A stretch of DNA of 64,000 nucleotides from Paracoccus endophyticus. GTDB taxonomy: Bacteria > Pseudomonadota > Alphaproteobacteria > Rhodobacterales > Rhodobacteraceae. Shown here one piece after another: positions 31,793-44,687 of this stretch. Below the pieces are notes generated by a model. That model had not been told where the DNA came from. It saw only the letters and a program-made list of their open reading frames with translations, and did no database searches. The stretch's first letter is position 1. Each line of letters starts with the position of its first letter. A program made the translations under genes and the position numbers. The stretch lies in the NCBI RefSeq assembly GCF_003286075.1, contig NZ_QLUV01000014.1, forward strand, positions 1 to 64,000, read 5' to 3'.

Positions 31793-32550
31793 GTAAAGAA
31801 CAGCCCCGTCATCAGGAAGTTGGCCGAAAGGATTCCGACCGAGGCCGCGACGACCGCGTTCGTCGTGGCCCGGCCCACGCCTTCGGCCCCGCGGGCGGCG
31901 CGCATGCCGAACCAGCTTCCCGCCAGCGCCACGATGCCGCCGAACACCGCGCCCTTGAGCAGGCCCGAGATCACGTCCCAGCTTTCCAGATAGGCCCACG
32001 AGTTCGCCAGATAGCCCTGCGAGGTGAACCCCAGCGAGGTGATCCCGACCAGCCAGCCGCCCATGATGCCGATGATGTCGCCGACGCCCACCAGGATCGG
32101 CACCGACAGCACCGCCGCCCACAGGCGCGGCGTGACCAGCCACCCGACCGGGTCCACCGACAGCGTCACCAGCGCGTCGATCTGCTCGGTCACGCGCATC
32201 GACCCCAGCTCGGCCGCGATGGACGAGGCGACGCGCGCGGCCACCATCAGCCCCCCCAGCACCGGCCCCAACTCGCGCACCATGCCGATGGCGACGATCG
32301 CCGGGACCACGTCCCCGGCCTGGAACCGCTCGCCCCCGGCGTTGATCTGCAAGGCCAGCGCGGCGCCGGTGAACAGCGCCGTCAGTCCGACGACCGGCAG
32401 CGACAACCATCCGATGCGGATCAGCTGCTCGGCCAGCAGATGCGGGCGGAACCCCGGCGCGGCAAGGCCGCGGCCGGCAAACAGCGTCACCTGTCCCACC
32501 CGGCGCGCGACTGCCAGCGTGGCGCGGCCGACAAGCCGGACTGGGTTCAC
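31789..32550 (-). CDS. mlaE: MlaE family ABC transporter permease
   Basis: A 253-residue membrane protein of the MlaE permease family, with about five hydrophobic segments and the blocks REIGPVL-like MVRELGPVLGGLMVAARV, AAELGSMRVTEQIDAL and SVGILSANFLMTGL. With MlaF it would move phospholipids between membranes to keep outer-membrane asymmetry. The start is taken at the GTG at 32550, which overlaps the alr stop as GTGA. The open frame upstream lies inside alr. Confidence 0.88.
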   Translation of the reverse strand: MNPVRLVGRATLAVARRVGQVTLFAGRGLAAPGFRPHLLAEQLIRIGWLSLPVVGLTALFTGAALALQINAGGERFQAGDVVPAIVAIGMVRELGPVLGGLMVAARVASSIAAELGSMRVTEQIDALVTLSVDPVGWLVTPRLWAAVLSVPILVGVGDIIGIMGGWLVGITSLGFTSQGYLANSWAYLESWDVISGLLKGAVFGGIVALAGSWFGMRAARGAEGVGRATTNAVVAASVGILSANFLMTGLFFT

Positions 32551-33581
32551 GACCACTGCCGGGTATAGCGATGGCCCAGTGAGGTCAGGATCTCGTATCC
32601 GATGGTGCCCGCGCAGGCGGCAAGCGCATCGACGCCTTGGCGCGGGTTCAGGATTTCCAGCTCGGGCGGGACGACCGAAAGGTCGGTCACGTCGACCGTG
32701 ATCAGGTCCATCGACACCCGGCCCACGATCGGGCAGGGTTGGTCGCCCGCCCACAGCACCGCCCCCTGCCCCGACAGCGACCGCAGCAGCCCGTCGGCAT
32801 AACCCGCCGAAACCGTGGCGATGCGCGACGGCCGCTCGGGCGTCCAGGTGCAGCCATAGCCGACACAGTCGCCCGGACCGACGCTGCGCGTCTGGATCAC
32901 CTCGAGCGACAGCGTGACCACCGGCCGCGCGTCCGTGAACGGCGCGCCGCCATAAAGCCCGATCCCCGGCCGGGTCAGGTCGAAGTGAAAATCCCGCCCC
33001 AGCAGGATGCCGCCGGTCGCCGCCAGCGAGCGCGGCGCCGAGACGCCTTGCGTCAGGCGTCTGAACTCGGCCAGTTGCACTGCGTTGGCAGGGTGCGCGG
33101 GTTCGTCGGCGCAGGCCAGATGCGACATCACCAGGGTGGGGCCGGTGCCCGCGTCGGTGCGCGCGGCCAGCGCCTCGGACGCGACGGCAGCCCATTCGGC
33201 GTTGTCCATCCCCAGGCGATGCATGCCGCTGTCAAGCTGGATGGCGAACGCCCCGCGCGGGCGCAGGGCACGGTCGCGAAAGAACTGCTCGGCGCTGTTC
33301 AGAACCGGAATCAGCCCGTCCAGCGCCTCGCGCGGCATATGGCCCGCCAGCACGAACACGCGCGCATCCTCGGGCAGATGGGGGCGGATCGCCCGCCCCT
33401 CGGCCGCCTGCGCGACAAAGAAATCCCGCGCGCCGGCCGCATAAAGCGCGGGCGCGACCCTGGCCGCGCCCAGGCCATAGGCGTCGGCCTTGACCACCGC
33501 GCCCGTCCGCGCGCCCGGTGCCAGGTCCGCCAGCGCCCGCCAGTTTGCCGCAACCGCGGCGGTATCGATGCGAAGTCCCAT
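32547..33581 (-). CDS. alr: Alanine racemase
   Basis: A 344-residue fold-type III PLP enzyme converting L- to D-alanine for peptidoglycan. The PLP lysine is in AVVKADAYGLG (residue 31) and the second catalytic residue is the Tyr in SAGYADGLLRSL. The C-terminal beta domain has GRVSMDLITVDVT. The ATG at 33581 (MGLRIDTAAVAANW) matches the family start, and a start at 33692 would add unrelated sequence. mlaE and mlaF follow in overlap, so the three form an operon. Confidence 0.95.
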   Translation of the reverse strand: MGLRIDTAAVAANWRALADLAPGARTGAVVKADAYGLGAARVAPALYAAGARDFFVAQAAEGRAIRPHLPEDARVFVLAGHMPREALDGLIPVLNSAEQFFRDRALRPRGAFAIQLDSGMHRLGMDNAEWAAVASEALAARTDAGTGPTLVMSHLACADEPAHPANAVQLAEFRRLTQGVSAPRSLAATGGILLGRDFHFDLTRPGIGLYGGAPFTDARPVVTLSLEVIQTRSVGPGDCVGYGCTWTPERPSRIATVSAGYADGLLRSLSGQGAVLWAGDQPCPIVGRVSMDLITVDVTDLSVVPPELEILNPRQGVDALAACAGTIGYEILTSLGHRYTRQWS

Positions 33582-33675
33582 ACACGCGGCATGGCCCCCG
33601 TCGCGCGCCAGGTCAAGACTCGCGCGAAGGGCGCCGCGCGAAACCGCGGGACCTGTCAGGAAGGCGCCACACCAG

Positions 33676-33737
33676 TTTGCGGAGTTCATCAAATGCTAAC
33701 CGTCTCTTTGCAAACTTTCCCCTTTCCGCTTTGCGGG
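33676..33737. promoter_or_regulatory. Candidate PccR/ScfR-type operator upstream of pccB
   Basis: The gap between alr and pccB has a perfect palindrome TTTGCAAA (33707-33714) flanked by two half-matches, TTTGCGGA (33676-33683) and TTTGCGGG (33730-33737), about three and two helical turns away. The Rhodobacter sphaeroides propionyl-CoA regulator PccR binds paired TTTGCAAA elements, as I recall. The exact tandem with a 4-bp spacer is not present here, so this is a candidate only. Confidence 0.45.
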
Positions 33738-33782
33738 ACGCGCGCGCCGCACTAGTGTCCGCCCAAATCGACGGAGGGTGGC

Positions 33783-35315
33783 ATGAAGGACATTCTGGGT
33801 CAGCTGGAAGAGCTGCGGCACCAGGCGCGCCTGGGCGGCGGCCAGCGGCGCATCGACGCGCAGCACGCCCGCGGCAAGCTGACGGCGCGCGAGCGGCTGG
33901 ACATTCTTCTGGACGAAGGCTCGTTCGAGGAATTCGACATGTTCGTCCGCCATCGCTCGACCGACTTCGGGATGGAGGACGACCGCCCCTATGGCGACGG
34001 CGTCGTGACCGGCTGGGGCACGATCAACGGCCGCATGGTCTATGTGTTTTCGCAGGATTTCACCGTCTTCGGCGGCTCGCTGTCGGAAACCCACGCGCAG
34101 AAGATCTGCAAGATCATGGACATGGCGATGCAGAACGGCGCGCCGGTGATCGGGCTGAACGACTCGGGCGGCGCGCGCATCCAGGAAGGCGTGGCCAGCC
34201 TTGCCGGTTACGCCGACGTGTTTCAGCGCAACATCATGGCATCCGGCGTGATCCCGCAGATCAGCGTCATCATGGGTCCCTGCGCGGGCGGCGCGGTCTA
34301 TTCGCCGGCGATGACCGACTTCATCTTCATGGTGAAGGACACGTCCTACATGTTCGTGACCGGGCCGGACGTGGTGAAGACCGTCACCAACGAGGTCGTC
34401 ACCGCCGAGGAACTGGGCGGCGCCTCGACCCACACGCGCAAATCCTCGGTCGCGGACGGCGCATTCGACAACGACGTCGAGGCGCTGACCGAGATCCGCC
34501 GGCTGTTCGATTTCCTGCCGCTGTCGAATCGCGAAAAGGCGCCGGTGCGGCCTTTCTTCGACGACGTGGCGCGGATCGAACCCAGTCTCGACACGCTGAT
34601 CCCCGACAACCCGAACCAGCCCTACGACATGAAGGAGCTGATCGCGAAGGTCGCGGACGAGGGCGATTTCTACGAGATCCAGAAGGATTTCGCCGGCAAC
34701 ATCATCATCGGCTTCATTCGGATCGAAGGGCAGACGGTCGGCGTGGTGGCGAACCAGCCGATGTGCCTTGCAGGGGTTCTGGACATCGATTCCAGCCGCA
34801 AGGCCGCGCGCTTCGTGCGGTTCTGCGACGCGTTCGAGATCCCGATCCTGACCTTCGTGGACGTGCCGGGATTCCTGCCGGGCACCGCGCAGGAATATGG
34901 CGGCGTCATCAAGCATGGCGCGAAGCTGCTGTTCGCCTATGGCGAGGCGACGGTGCCCAAGGTGACGGTCATCACCCGCAAGGCCTATGGCGGCGCCTAT
35001 GACGTCATGGCGTCCAAGCACCTGCGGGGCGATTTCAACTATGCCTGGCCCACTGCCGAGATCGCCGTGATGGGCGCCAAGGGCGCGGTCGAGATCCTGT
35101 ATCGCAGCGAGCTGGGCGACGCCGACAAGATCACGGCACGAACCCACGACTACGAAAGCCGCTTCGCCAACCCCTTCGTGGCGGCCGAGAAGGGCTTTAT
35201 CGACGAGGTGATCCAGCCCCATTCGACCCGGCGCCGGGTGGCCCGGGCATTCGCCTCTCTCCGCTCCAAGAAGCTTAGCAACCCCTGGAAAAAGCACGAC
35301 AACATTCCCCTGTGA
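33783..35315 (+). CDS. pccB: Propionyl-CoA carboxylase beta subunit
   Basis: A 510-residue carboxyltransferase with the two crotonase-fold halves. It has [19 protein letters not shown], the acyl-CoA oxyanion region [27 protein letters not shown] and, in the second half, [15 protein letters not shown] and [15 protein letters not shown]. It transfers carboxyl from biotin to propionyl-CoA, giving methylmalonyl-CoA. GGAGG precedes the ATG. pccA and methylmalonyl-CoA mutase lie downstream on the same strand. Confidence 0.95.
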   Translation: MKDILGQLEELRHQARLGGGQRRIDAQHARGKLTARERLDILLDEGSFEEFDMFVRHRSTDFGMEDDRPYGDGVVTGWGTINGRMVYVFSQDFTVFGGSLSETHAQKICKIMDMAMQNGAPVIGLNDSGGARIQEGVASLAGYADVFQRNIMASGVIPQISVIMGPCAGGAVYSPAMTDFIFMVKDTSYMFVTGPDVVKTVTNEVVTAEELGGASTHTRKSSVADGAFDNDVEALTEIRRLFDFLPLSNREKAPVRPFFDDVARIEPSLDTLIPDNPNQPYDMKELIAKVADEGDFYEIQKDFAGNIIIGFIRIEGQTVGVVANQPMCLAGVLDIDSSRKAARFVRFCDAFEIPILTFVDVPGFLPGTAQEYGGVIKHGAKLLFAYGEATVPKVTVITRKAYGGAYDVMASKHLRGDFNYAWPTAEIAVMGAKGAVEILYRSELGDADKITARTHDYESRFANPFVAAEKGFIDEVIQPHSTRRRVARAFASLRSKKLSNPWKKHDNIPL

Positions 35316-36109
35316 CCGGACCCGCCGCTGCCCTGCTGTGCGCCTTTCTGGCGGCCGGCGCGGCCGCGGCGGTCACCCCTGCCCGCATCCCGGTCCCCTC
35401 GGGCGCCGAGGTCTGGCGACAGGAGGTGCTGACCGAGCGCGTGCCCGGAATGGGTCTGGTGCAGCGCTATCGCTATGTGATGCCGGCGCTGGCCGAACTG
35501 GTCCCGCCGATCCCCGAAGAAGACCTGATGGACAATTTGCCCGCCGACATGATCGACATGCCCCCCGACCAGGCCGAACAGCCCCTGACCCCAGCCGAAC
35601 AGGCCGAACTGGACGCGGCGCTGGCCGAACTGTCCATGGGCGAGCTGGTGATCGAGGGCGTGCCGCAGGAGGAGCCTGCCGCCCCGGCCGGTGGCGGGTT
35701 GGCGGCGACGCCTGGGCTTGACCTGGGGGCCCTGGCCGGTGCCGACGACGGCGCATCCGACGGCCCGCTGCCGTCCGAGCTGGCCGCGCCGGATACGGCC
35801 GGCGCCGGGGGCGACATGGACGGCGACGCCGAATCCGCGGGCGACCTTGCCGCCATCCAGGGTGACATCGCCCTGCCCGCGGCGCCAGAGGCGCTGATGC
35901 AGGATCCGGTTCACAGGGACATCGACTATCTGTGCACCCACGACGCCCTGCCCGAGGCGGTGCGCCATTCGCCGCGGCCGACCCAGATCGTGATCTCGGT
36001 CGCATCCGCTGCCAGCGAATTCGGCAGCTTCGATCCCGACATCGTGCAGTTGTTCGAGGGATTTTCGCTGCCTGCCGACCGCGATACCTGCGTGTGGGAG
36101 GCGATGTGA
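35312..36109 (+). CDS. Secreted acidic protein, DUF6497-like
   Basis: A 265-residue protein beginning with a signal peptide ([17 protein letters not shown]). A low-complexity acidic, Pro/Ala-rich middle (about residues 65-200) leads to a conserved-looking C-terminus with two Cys ([37 protein letters not shown]). The C-terminus resembles DUF6497, a Rhodobacteraceae family found next to pccB, from memory. The GTG start overlaps the pccB stop as GTGA, so it is coupled to the carboxylase. The function is unknown. Confidence 0.65.
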   Translation: MTGPAAALLCAFLAAGAAAAVTPARIPVPSGAEVWRQEVLTERVPGMGLVQRYRYVMPALAELVPPIPEEDLMDNLPADMIDMPPDQAEQPLTPAEQAELDAALAELSMGELVIEGVPQEEPAAPAGGGLAATPGLDLGALAGADDGASDGPLPSELAAPDTAGAGGDMDGDAESAGDLAAIQGDIALPAAPEALMQDPVHRDIDYLCTHDALPEAVRHSPRPTQIVISVASAASEFGSFDPDIVQLFEGFSLPADRDTCVWEAM

Positions 36110-36302
36110 CCCGGCCTGCCGCACCCTGCCCCGCACCCCGCCACCGTGCTGATGCAGCGCGGCCACAGACGATGGGGTGCCACGCAGCCGGCCGCTGTCG
36201 GTCGCCGGCGGGCGCAGATACGATCCCGCGTCGGCCGCATGACGCGGCCGCGCCATCGAGCAGTCGGGGCACGCAAGCCCCGCATTACAGGAGACGTCCG
36301 TC

Positions 36303-36440
36303 ATGTCCAAGAAACTCGCCTTTGTCCTGGTGCTGGTCGGCCTGGTCGCCGCCTGCGCCCAGCAGCAGCCCGCGCCCCAACCCATGCCCGCGCCCGTGCA
36401 GCCCGAGCCTGTCTATCAGGGCAAGTTCGGCGCAAACTGA
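36303..36440 (+). CDS. Small lipoprotein (45 aa)
   Basis: A short gene encoding an N-terminal hydrophobic signal with lipobox LVAAC (Cys at residue 17), then a Gln/Pro-rich mature part and the end YQGKFGAN. AGGAGA lies 8-10 bp upstream of the ATG. It is probably an outer-membrane-anchored lipopeptide of about 29 mature residues. Similar short Pro-rich lipoproteins accompany pcc loci in relatives, but I do not know a function. Confidence 0.75.
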   Translation: MSKKLAFVLVLVGLVAACAQQQPAPQPMPAPVQPEPVYQGKFGAN

Positions 36441-36448
36441 CCGCGACA

Positions 36449-36472
36449 GGCGCGGGCCTTGCTGCCCGCGCC
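36449..36472 (+). terminator. Hairpin after small lipoprotein (no U-run)
   Basis: A perfect 9-bp GC stem (36449-36457 with 36464-36472) with a 6-nt loop lies 8 bp after the lipoprotein stop. It lacks a T-run, so it may be a transcript-stabilising or attenuating hairpin rather than a full terminator. Confidence 0.4.
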
Positions 36473-36515
36473 AGCCCGCCGCATTCTTTGAACCGTTCAA
36501 GAAGGGCGCGGCATC

Positions 36516-36926
36516 ATGCTGAAGCATCGCGGCTTTCCAGGACGCCTGCCGTCCACGGACCACCAGTTCACGATCCGGCGCGCAAACGCCAAGGGTGCGA
36601 CCAAGCTGGTGGCGCGCGAACGCTATCGCGACCGCTCTCCCTCTGATCGGCGCGCCGACGCGGGGTTCCTGTCGGCGCTGATCGACCATTTCGGGGACCA
36701 GCCCTTCGTGCGCGGCAATCTGGACGCGGGACGGCTGTCCTGGCTTCTGGGGCGCGAGGTGGTGGCGGTGGGCCAACTGGACCCGACCAGCTATGACCAG
36801 CTGCTCAAGGTCGACCTGCGGCGCGCCGAAGCCTCGTTCCCGGAACTGTTCGCCAAGGACAGCCCGCCCGACTTCGGCTGGGACAGCGCGGCCGACTGGG
36901 ACGACGGTGACGAGGACGACGCATGA
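36516..36926 (+). CDS. Hypothetical protein (136 aa)
   Basis: A basic N-terminal half (RRANAKGATKLVARERYRDR) is followed by a folded-looking middle (FLSALIDHFGDQPFVRGNLDAGRLSWLLGREVVAVG) and a very acidic end (DWDDGDEDDA). There is no signal peptide or membrane segment. A GAAGGG-type ribosome site is about 10 bp upstream. I do not recognise the family. It sits in the pccB-pccA interval on the same strand. Confidence 0.6.
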   Translation: MLKHRGFPGRLPSTDHQFTIRRANAKGATKLVARERYRDRSPSDRRADAGFLSALIDHFGDQPFVRGNLDAGRLSWLLGREVVAVGQLDPTSYDQLLKVDLRRAEASFPELFAKDSPPDFGWDSAADWDDGDEDDA

Positions 36927-37077
36927 ATCCGCACCCCCCTCAGCGGATCAGCAGCCCGGCGCCGATCGGATCGGCATCACCCGCTTGTCAGTTTGACGCT
37001 GCCGACGCGCGTGTCATAAGAGGCGCGTGCTACAACCAACTTGCCCGAAAATGGGCCATAAAGACAGGCAGAGACTC

Positions 37078-37311
37078 ATGCAGACCGCTCTTTTCATTCG
37101 CCTTTCGGGCGTCGCTCTTCTGGCCGTCGGCCTGTCGGCCTGCGCGCAGGGCTATCAAACCGGCCTGTCGGCCGACACCCAGCGCGCTGCTGGCGGGGCC
37201 CTTGCCGGGGCGGTCGTTGCCAAGGCACTGGACGAAAAGGTCGCCACCGGTGCGCTCATCGGCGCGGCCGGCGGGGCGCTGTGCGACGACGTGGGTGTCT
37301 GCCAGCAATAA
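37078..37311 (+). CDS. Glycine-zipper lipoprotein 1
   Basis: A 77-residue lipoprotein with lipobox GLSAC (Cys at residue 21) and a glycine-zipper-like stretch (AGGALAGAVVAKAL, GALIGAAGGALC). The end CDDVGVCQQ has two further Cys that could form a disulfide. It shares the C-terminal block GALCDDVxxCQ with the next gene, so the two are tandem paralogues. Start chosen at the ATG at 37078, where the signal peptide begins. Confidence 0.75.
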   Translation: MQTALFIRLSGVALLAVGLSACAQGYQTGLSADTQRAAGGALAGAVVAKALDEKVATGALIGAAGGALCDDVGVCQQ

Positions 37312-37419
37312 GCCTGCTGCGGCCTGCGCGTTCCCGTCACGGACGCGGCATGACCTGAACCCCGTGGTCGCGGCGCGACCTCTTCCGGTCTGCGCGTCCA
37401 CAAGCAAGAAAGACAACAG

Positions 37420-37632
37420 ATGTCGAAAAAACTGCTGCTCGTCACCGGTGTTGCCGCGGCCCTTCTGGCCGGCTGCACCCAGAACATCCAGCCCACCGAC
37501 CTGGACCGTGCGCTTATCGGAGCAGGAACGGGCGCCGTTGTGGCCGACCTGTCGGGCAAATCCGTCGCCAAGGGCGCGGCCATCGGGGCCGTGGGCGGCG
37601 CGCTCTGCGACGACGTCCGCCTCTGCCAGTGA
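37420..37632 (+). CDS. Glycine-zipper lipoprotein 2
   Basis: A 70-residue lipoprotein with lipobox LLAGC (Cys at residue 19), a glycine-rich zipper (GAGTGAVVADLSG, KGAAIGAVGGALC) and the same C-terminal CDDVRLCQ as its neighbour 109 bp upstream. It is probably anchored in the outer membrane. Glycine-zipper segments often insert in or associate with membranes, but the role here is unknown. Confidence 0.75.
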   Translation: MSKKLLLVTGVAAALLAGCTQNIQPTDLDRALIGAGTGAVVADLSGKSVAKGAAIGAVGGALCDDVRLCQ

Positions 37633-37675
37633 TCTGACCGCCGGGCGCCTGCGCGCCCTCGGCCCCCTTGCCATC

Positions 37676-37708
37676 GCCGTCCCTGCCGTTGCGCAGGGGC
37701 GGCTTTTT
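37676..37708 (+). terminator. Intrinsic terminator just before pccA
   Basis: An 11-bp stem (37676-37686 with 37693-37703, one G-T pair) is followed directly by TTTTT (37704-37708). It lies 27 bp upstream of the pccA ATG, so transcripts from the lipoprotein side should mostly end here, or be attenuated. Confidence 0.8.
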
Positions 37709-37734
37709 CACATCCAGCGCCACCAGGGACAGAC

Positions 37735-39792
<2,058 letters not shown>

Positions 39793-39796
39793 CCCC

Positions 39797-40474
39797 TTGG
39801 ACGTGCGCGCGCTGTTCCTGAACGACCGGGTCGCCGCGGCCCTCGTCACCGCCCTTGTCGGCGGCGGCGTGGTGGCGGCCGGGTGGTTCTGGACGCACGC
39901 GCTGTCGCGCAGGCGCGACCGCCAGTTGCGCGACGAACGCGTGACCGACATCCAGCGCGCGCTGCTGGCCGAGATCCGCGCCCATGTCGCCGCGCTGGAG
40001 AGCCAGACGCTAGACGACCCCGATGCGCGCGAGGCGATGGTGGCGCGGCTGGCGCAGGGGCGGCACGTGCCGATCCTGCCCCATGACGCCAACGACCGCA
40101 TCTTTCGCGCCATTGTCGAGGACGTGCACATCCTGCCCGAATGGGCGATCGATCCGGTGGTGCGCTATTATCGGCTGCTGGCCGTGCGCGCCGCGCTGGC
40201 GCAGGACATCCGGGCCAACGCCAAGGACCACCCCGAGCGCGCGACCGAGATGTTCCGCGATTATCTGACGCTGAACGACGAAACGCTGACGACCGGACGC
40301 CGCGCGATGATCGTGCTGACGGCGGGCCTGGAGGGCGGGGGCGAGGCGGTCGAGGCCCTGATCGCCGCAGCCAGCCACCGCGAGGCGGAGCGTATCGCGG
40401 CCACCCTGCCGACGGAACTGGCGCAGCTGCGCGCCGGTCTCAATAGGCGATCTTCGGACCCGAGAGGCCGATGA
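39797..40474 (+). CDS. Hypothetical single-pass membrane protein
   Basis: About 225 residues with one N-terminal membrane helix (VAAALVTALVGGGVVAAGWFW), then a charged helical cytoplasmic part (RRRDRQLRDERVTDIQRALLAEIRAHVAALE) and an all-helical remainder. The start is uncertain. TTG 39797 and GTG 39803 are both in frame just after the pccA stop, and GGAG at 39780-39783 is spaced for the TTG. Its 3' end overlaps the opposite-strand small gene by 35 bp. I do not recognise the family. Confidence 0.6.
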   Translation: MDVRALFLNDRVAAALVTALVGGGVVAAGWFWTHALSRRRDRQLRDERVTDIQRALLAEIRAHVAALESQTLDDPDAREAMVARLAQGRHVPILPHDANDRIFRAIVEDVHILPEWAIDPVVRYYRLLAVRAALAQDIRANAKDHPERATEMFRDYLTLNDETLTTGRRAMIVLTAGLEGGGEAVEALIAAASHREAERIAATLPTELAQLRAGLNRRSSDPRGR

Positions 40475-40622
40475 TGGGGGGCAAGCCGGCCACAGCCGCG
40501 ATCTCGTTGGAGTTGCGCGCGTTCAGCAGCCGCTCGACCAGGTCTTCGGTCGACCCGCGACGCCCGGCTGGCTTGGGCGGCGGCGGCGGCGTGATCTTGC
40601 GCGCAGTGGTGTCCTTGGCCAT
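40440..40622 (-). CDS. Small hypothetical protein (60 aa)
   Basis: A 60-residue basic protein with a Pro-rich N-terminal segment (TPPPPPKPAGRRG) and a C-terminal helix-turn region (STEDLVERLLNARNSNEIAAVAGLPPI). The ATG at 40622 has GGGGGAT upstream on this strand. There is no signal or membrane segment. It overlaps the convergent gene by 35 bp and lies 84 bp downstream of the DUF4174 gene. The function is unknown. Confidence 0.6.
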   Translation of the reverse strand: MAKDTTARKITPPPPPKPAGRRGSTEDLVERLLNARNSNEIAAVAGLPPIIGLSGPKIAY

Positions 40623-40706
40623 CGCGATCCCCCGGATCTGCGGCGCGCATGGCGCGCCTTGTGCACCGAACATAGGGGCGATGCACCACGCGATCAACTG
40701 CCGCCG

Positions 40707-41276
40707 CTATCGCCCGCCGCGCGCCACCTCGGCCCGCCGCTCGGGCGTCTTGTCAATGGCACGGCCGATTTCGCGCGTGTCCCACGGCGTCGGCCGGCGC
40801 TCGATCACCATACCCTGCTTGTCCAGCACGACCAGCGAGAACCCTCGTGGACGCAGGATCGTCCGCCACGCGCTGCCCGAGGCCGGATCGGTGTCCACGA
40901 TCACCTGCACGTCGCGGGCGGCCAGCGTCGCGGGATCGCGCGCAAGCAGCGCCATCTGCGCGGAAAACGACGCGTCCTCGGGCGTGTCGGCAAAGACGAT
41001 CACCGGCCGCGCCCGAAACCGCAGATCGTCCGGCGTCACCTCGGCCGCATCGGCCAGCGCCAGCCCGGCAGACGCCTGGCTCAACGGATCGGGGGGCGGC
41101 GAGGCAGGCGCGATGCCGCGGGCGGGCGCGCGGCGTCCCTCCTCGGGCAGCGCCACGGGTCCGGGCGGCGGGGTGGCCGCCCCCATCGCCCAAATCGCGC
41201 CTATGCCCATCCAGAGCACAGCCGCCGCCACGCACCCCGCCCGTGCGGTCGCCCGCCATGTTGATCGTTCCGTCAT
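40707..41276 (-). CDS. DUF4174 domain protein, membrane-anchored
   Basis: About 189 residues with an N-terminal hydrophobic anchor ([18 protein letters not shown]), a Pro-rich linker and a C-terminal DUF4174-like domain ([47 protein letters not shown]). That fold is thioredoxin-like but no CxxC is present. Two adjacent ATG codons exist, and the second (41276) is better spaced from AGGGAC. It is divergent from methylmalonyl-CoA mutase with only 48 bp between the starts. Confidence 0.75.
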   Translation of the reverse strand: MTERSTWRATARAGCVAAAVLWMGIGAIWAMGAATPPPGPVALPEEGRRAPARGIAPASPPPDPLSQASAGLALADAAEVTPDDLRFRARPVIVFADTPEDASFSAQMALLARDPATLAARDVQVIVDTDPASGSAWRTILRPRGFSLVVLDKQGMVIERRPTPWDTREIGRAIDKTPERRAEVARGGR

Positions 41277-41324
41277 CATGTCCCTGAATATAGCCACGCA
41301 AGTTCCATCCGAAAGGACCCAGCC

Positions 41325-43460
<2,136 letters not shown>

Positions 43461-43467
43461 GGTGGAC

Positions 43468-43495
43468 CAGCGGCGGCCTTGCCAGGCCGCCGCTG
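43468..43495 (+). terminator. Perfect 12-bp hairpin after methylmalonyl-CoA mutase
   Basis: A perfect 12-bp stem (43468-43479 with 43484-43495) with a TGCC tetraloop begins 8 bp after the mutase stop. There is no T-run after it, so it is a strong hairpin that may end transcription with help from Rho. Confidence 0.55.
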
Positions 43496-43519
43496 CACTT
43501 CCATCGGGAGGGCCGACCC

Positions 43520-43774
43520 TTGAAGGAAGACATCCTCGAACAGATCGTTGCCGAATACCTGTCGCACCGTGGTTATTTCGTCCGGCACAACGTCAAGTTC
43601 CGGCCAGACCCCCCGTTCCGTGAAGCGATGGACGGCAATCCGATCCGCGTGCTGAAGTTCGAAACGATGTTGTTCGGAGTTCAGGAAAAACTCACGCAGA
43701 CGCTCGCATCGACCGACATCGGGCGGATGATCCAGATCGTGCGTGCAGCCAGAATCAAGTTTGTCCCGGAGTAG
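43520..43774 (+). pseudogene. Internally deleted remnant of a restriction-endonuclease-like family gene
   Basis: An 84-codon frame with a TTG start and GGGAGGG upstream. Residues 1-30 (EDILEQIVAEYLSHRGYFVRHNVKFRP) look like the start of a ~200-residue family seen in Rhodobacteraceae, as I remember it. Residues about 40-84 (FETMLFGVQEKL, STDIGRMIQIVRAA) look like its end. The central part with the conserved core is absent, consistent with an in-frame deletion. GC is clearly lower than in the neighbours, a sign of transfer. The remnant may still be translated. Confidence 0.5.
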
Positions 43775-43868
43775 TCTTCTCCCCTGCTGATCTTTTCCTG
43801 AGTAAGCGGGGACAGCCGCCCTCGTCTCCCGCTTGCCGTAGCAGGCGCACCATGCCACCACTTCCTCC

Positions 43869-44687
43869 ATGAGCGGCGCGATCAAGCAGATCATCTGCAT
43901 CAAATGGGGCACCAAATTCGGCCCCGAGTACGTCAACCGCCTGCGCGGGATGATCGCGCGCAACATCACGCCCCCATTCCGGCTGATCTGCTTCACCGAC
44001 GATGGCGCGGGGCTGCACCCCGACGTCGTGGTCCGCCCCCTGCCCCGATTCGAATACGAGCCGCCGAAGAATACCCTGGGCAAATGGCCCAAGTCGCGGC
44101 TGTGGGGCGATCTGGGGGATGTGACCGGAACGGTCCTGTTCATGGACCTGGACGTGGTGATCGTCGGGCATCTGGACGTGTTCTTCAGCTTCGGCAGACC
44201 CGATGACACGGTGCTGGCGACCAACCCCAAGCGGATCAAGCCGTTTGAAAAGCTGGGCCAGACCTCGGTCTATCGGATGCGGGTGGGCAAGCTTGCGCCC
44301 CTGCAGGACATCTTCCGCGCCGATCCGCAGAGGGTGGCCGACGAATACCGCTTCGAGCAGCGATTCGTCACCCGGCGCGCACCGGGCGGCGTCACGTTCT
44401 GGCCCAAGGGCTGGGTCGTCCATTTCCGCGCCGACTGCGTGCCCCCCTTTCCCGCCCGCTACTGGCAGCCGCCCCGCATCCCCCCCGGCGCACGGATCGT
44501 GATCTTCGCAGGCAGCCTCAATCCCCCCGACGCCATCGCCGGCCGGTGGAGCGAGGAGGACGTTGCCCGACCGCCCGCCGCCCATCTGCGCGCGGCCTTC
44601 GACGGCCGCCGCCGCGAAAGCCTGCCCCGGCACCTGCGCCATTATCTGCGCCCGGCCGACTGGGTCGAACGGCTGTGGCGCGAATAG
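43869..44687 (+). CDS. Glycosyltransferase-like protein
   Basis: A 272-residue cytoplasmic protein. The N-terminus IKQIICIKWGTKFGPEYVNRL, ICFTDD and the DxD-type LFMDLDVVIVGHLD (about residues 91-104) fit a GT-A nucleotide-sugar fold. FWPKGWVVHFRADC lies near the acceptor side. The C-terminal part is Arg/Pro-rich. It probably acts on a surface polysaccharide, but no other envelope-sugar gene is nearby, so the substrate is open. The next gene overlaps its 3' end. Confidence 0.65.
   Translation: MSGAIKQIICIKWGTKFGPEYVNRLRGMIARNITPPFRLICFTDDGAGLHPDVVVRPLPRFEYEPPKNTLGKWPKSRLWGDLGDVTGTVLFMDLDVVIVGHLDVFFSFGRPDDTVLATNPKRIKPFEKLGQTSVYRMRVGKLAPLQDIFRADPQRVADEYRFEQRFVTRRAPGGVTFWPKGWVVHFRADCVPPFPARYWQPPRIPPGARIVIFAGSLNPPDAIAGRWSEEDVARPPAAHLRAAFDGRRRESLPRHLRHYLRPADWVERLWRE

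Noticed and set aside
41277-41324. TTTGCAAA-type operator between DUF4174 and methylmalonyl-CoA mutase
   Set aside because: No such palindrome is present in the 48-bp divergent gap.
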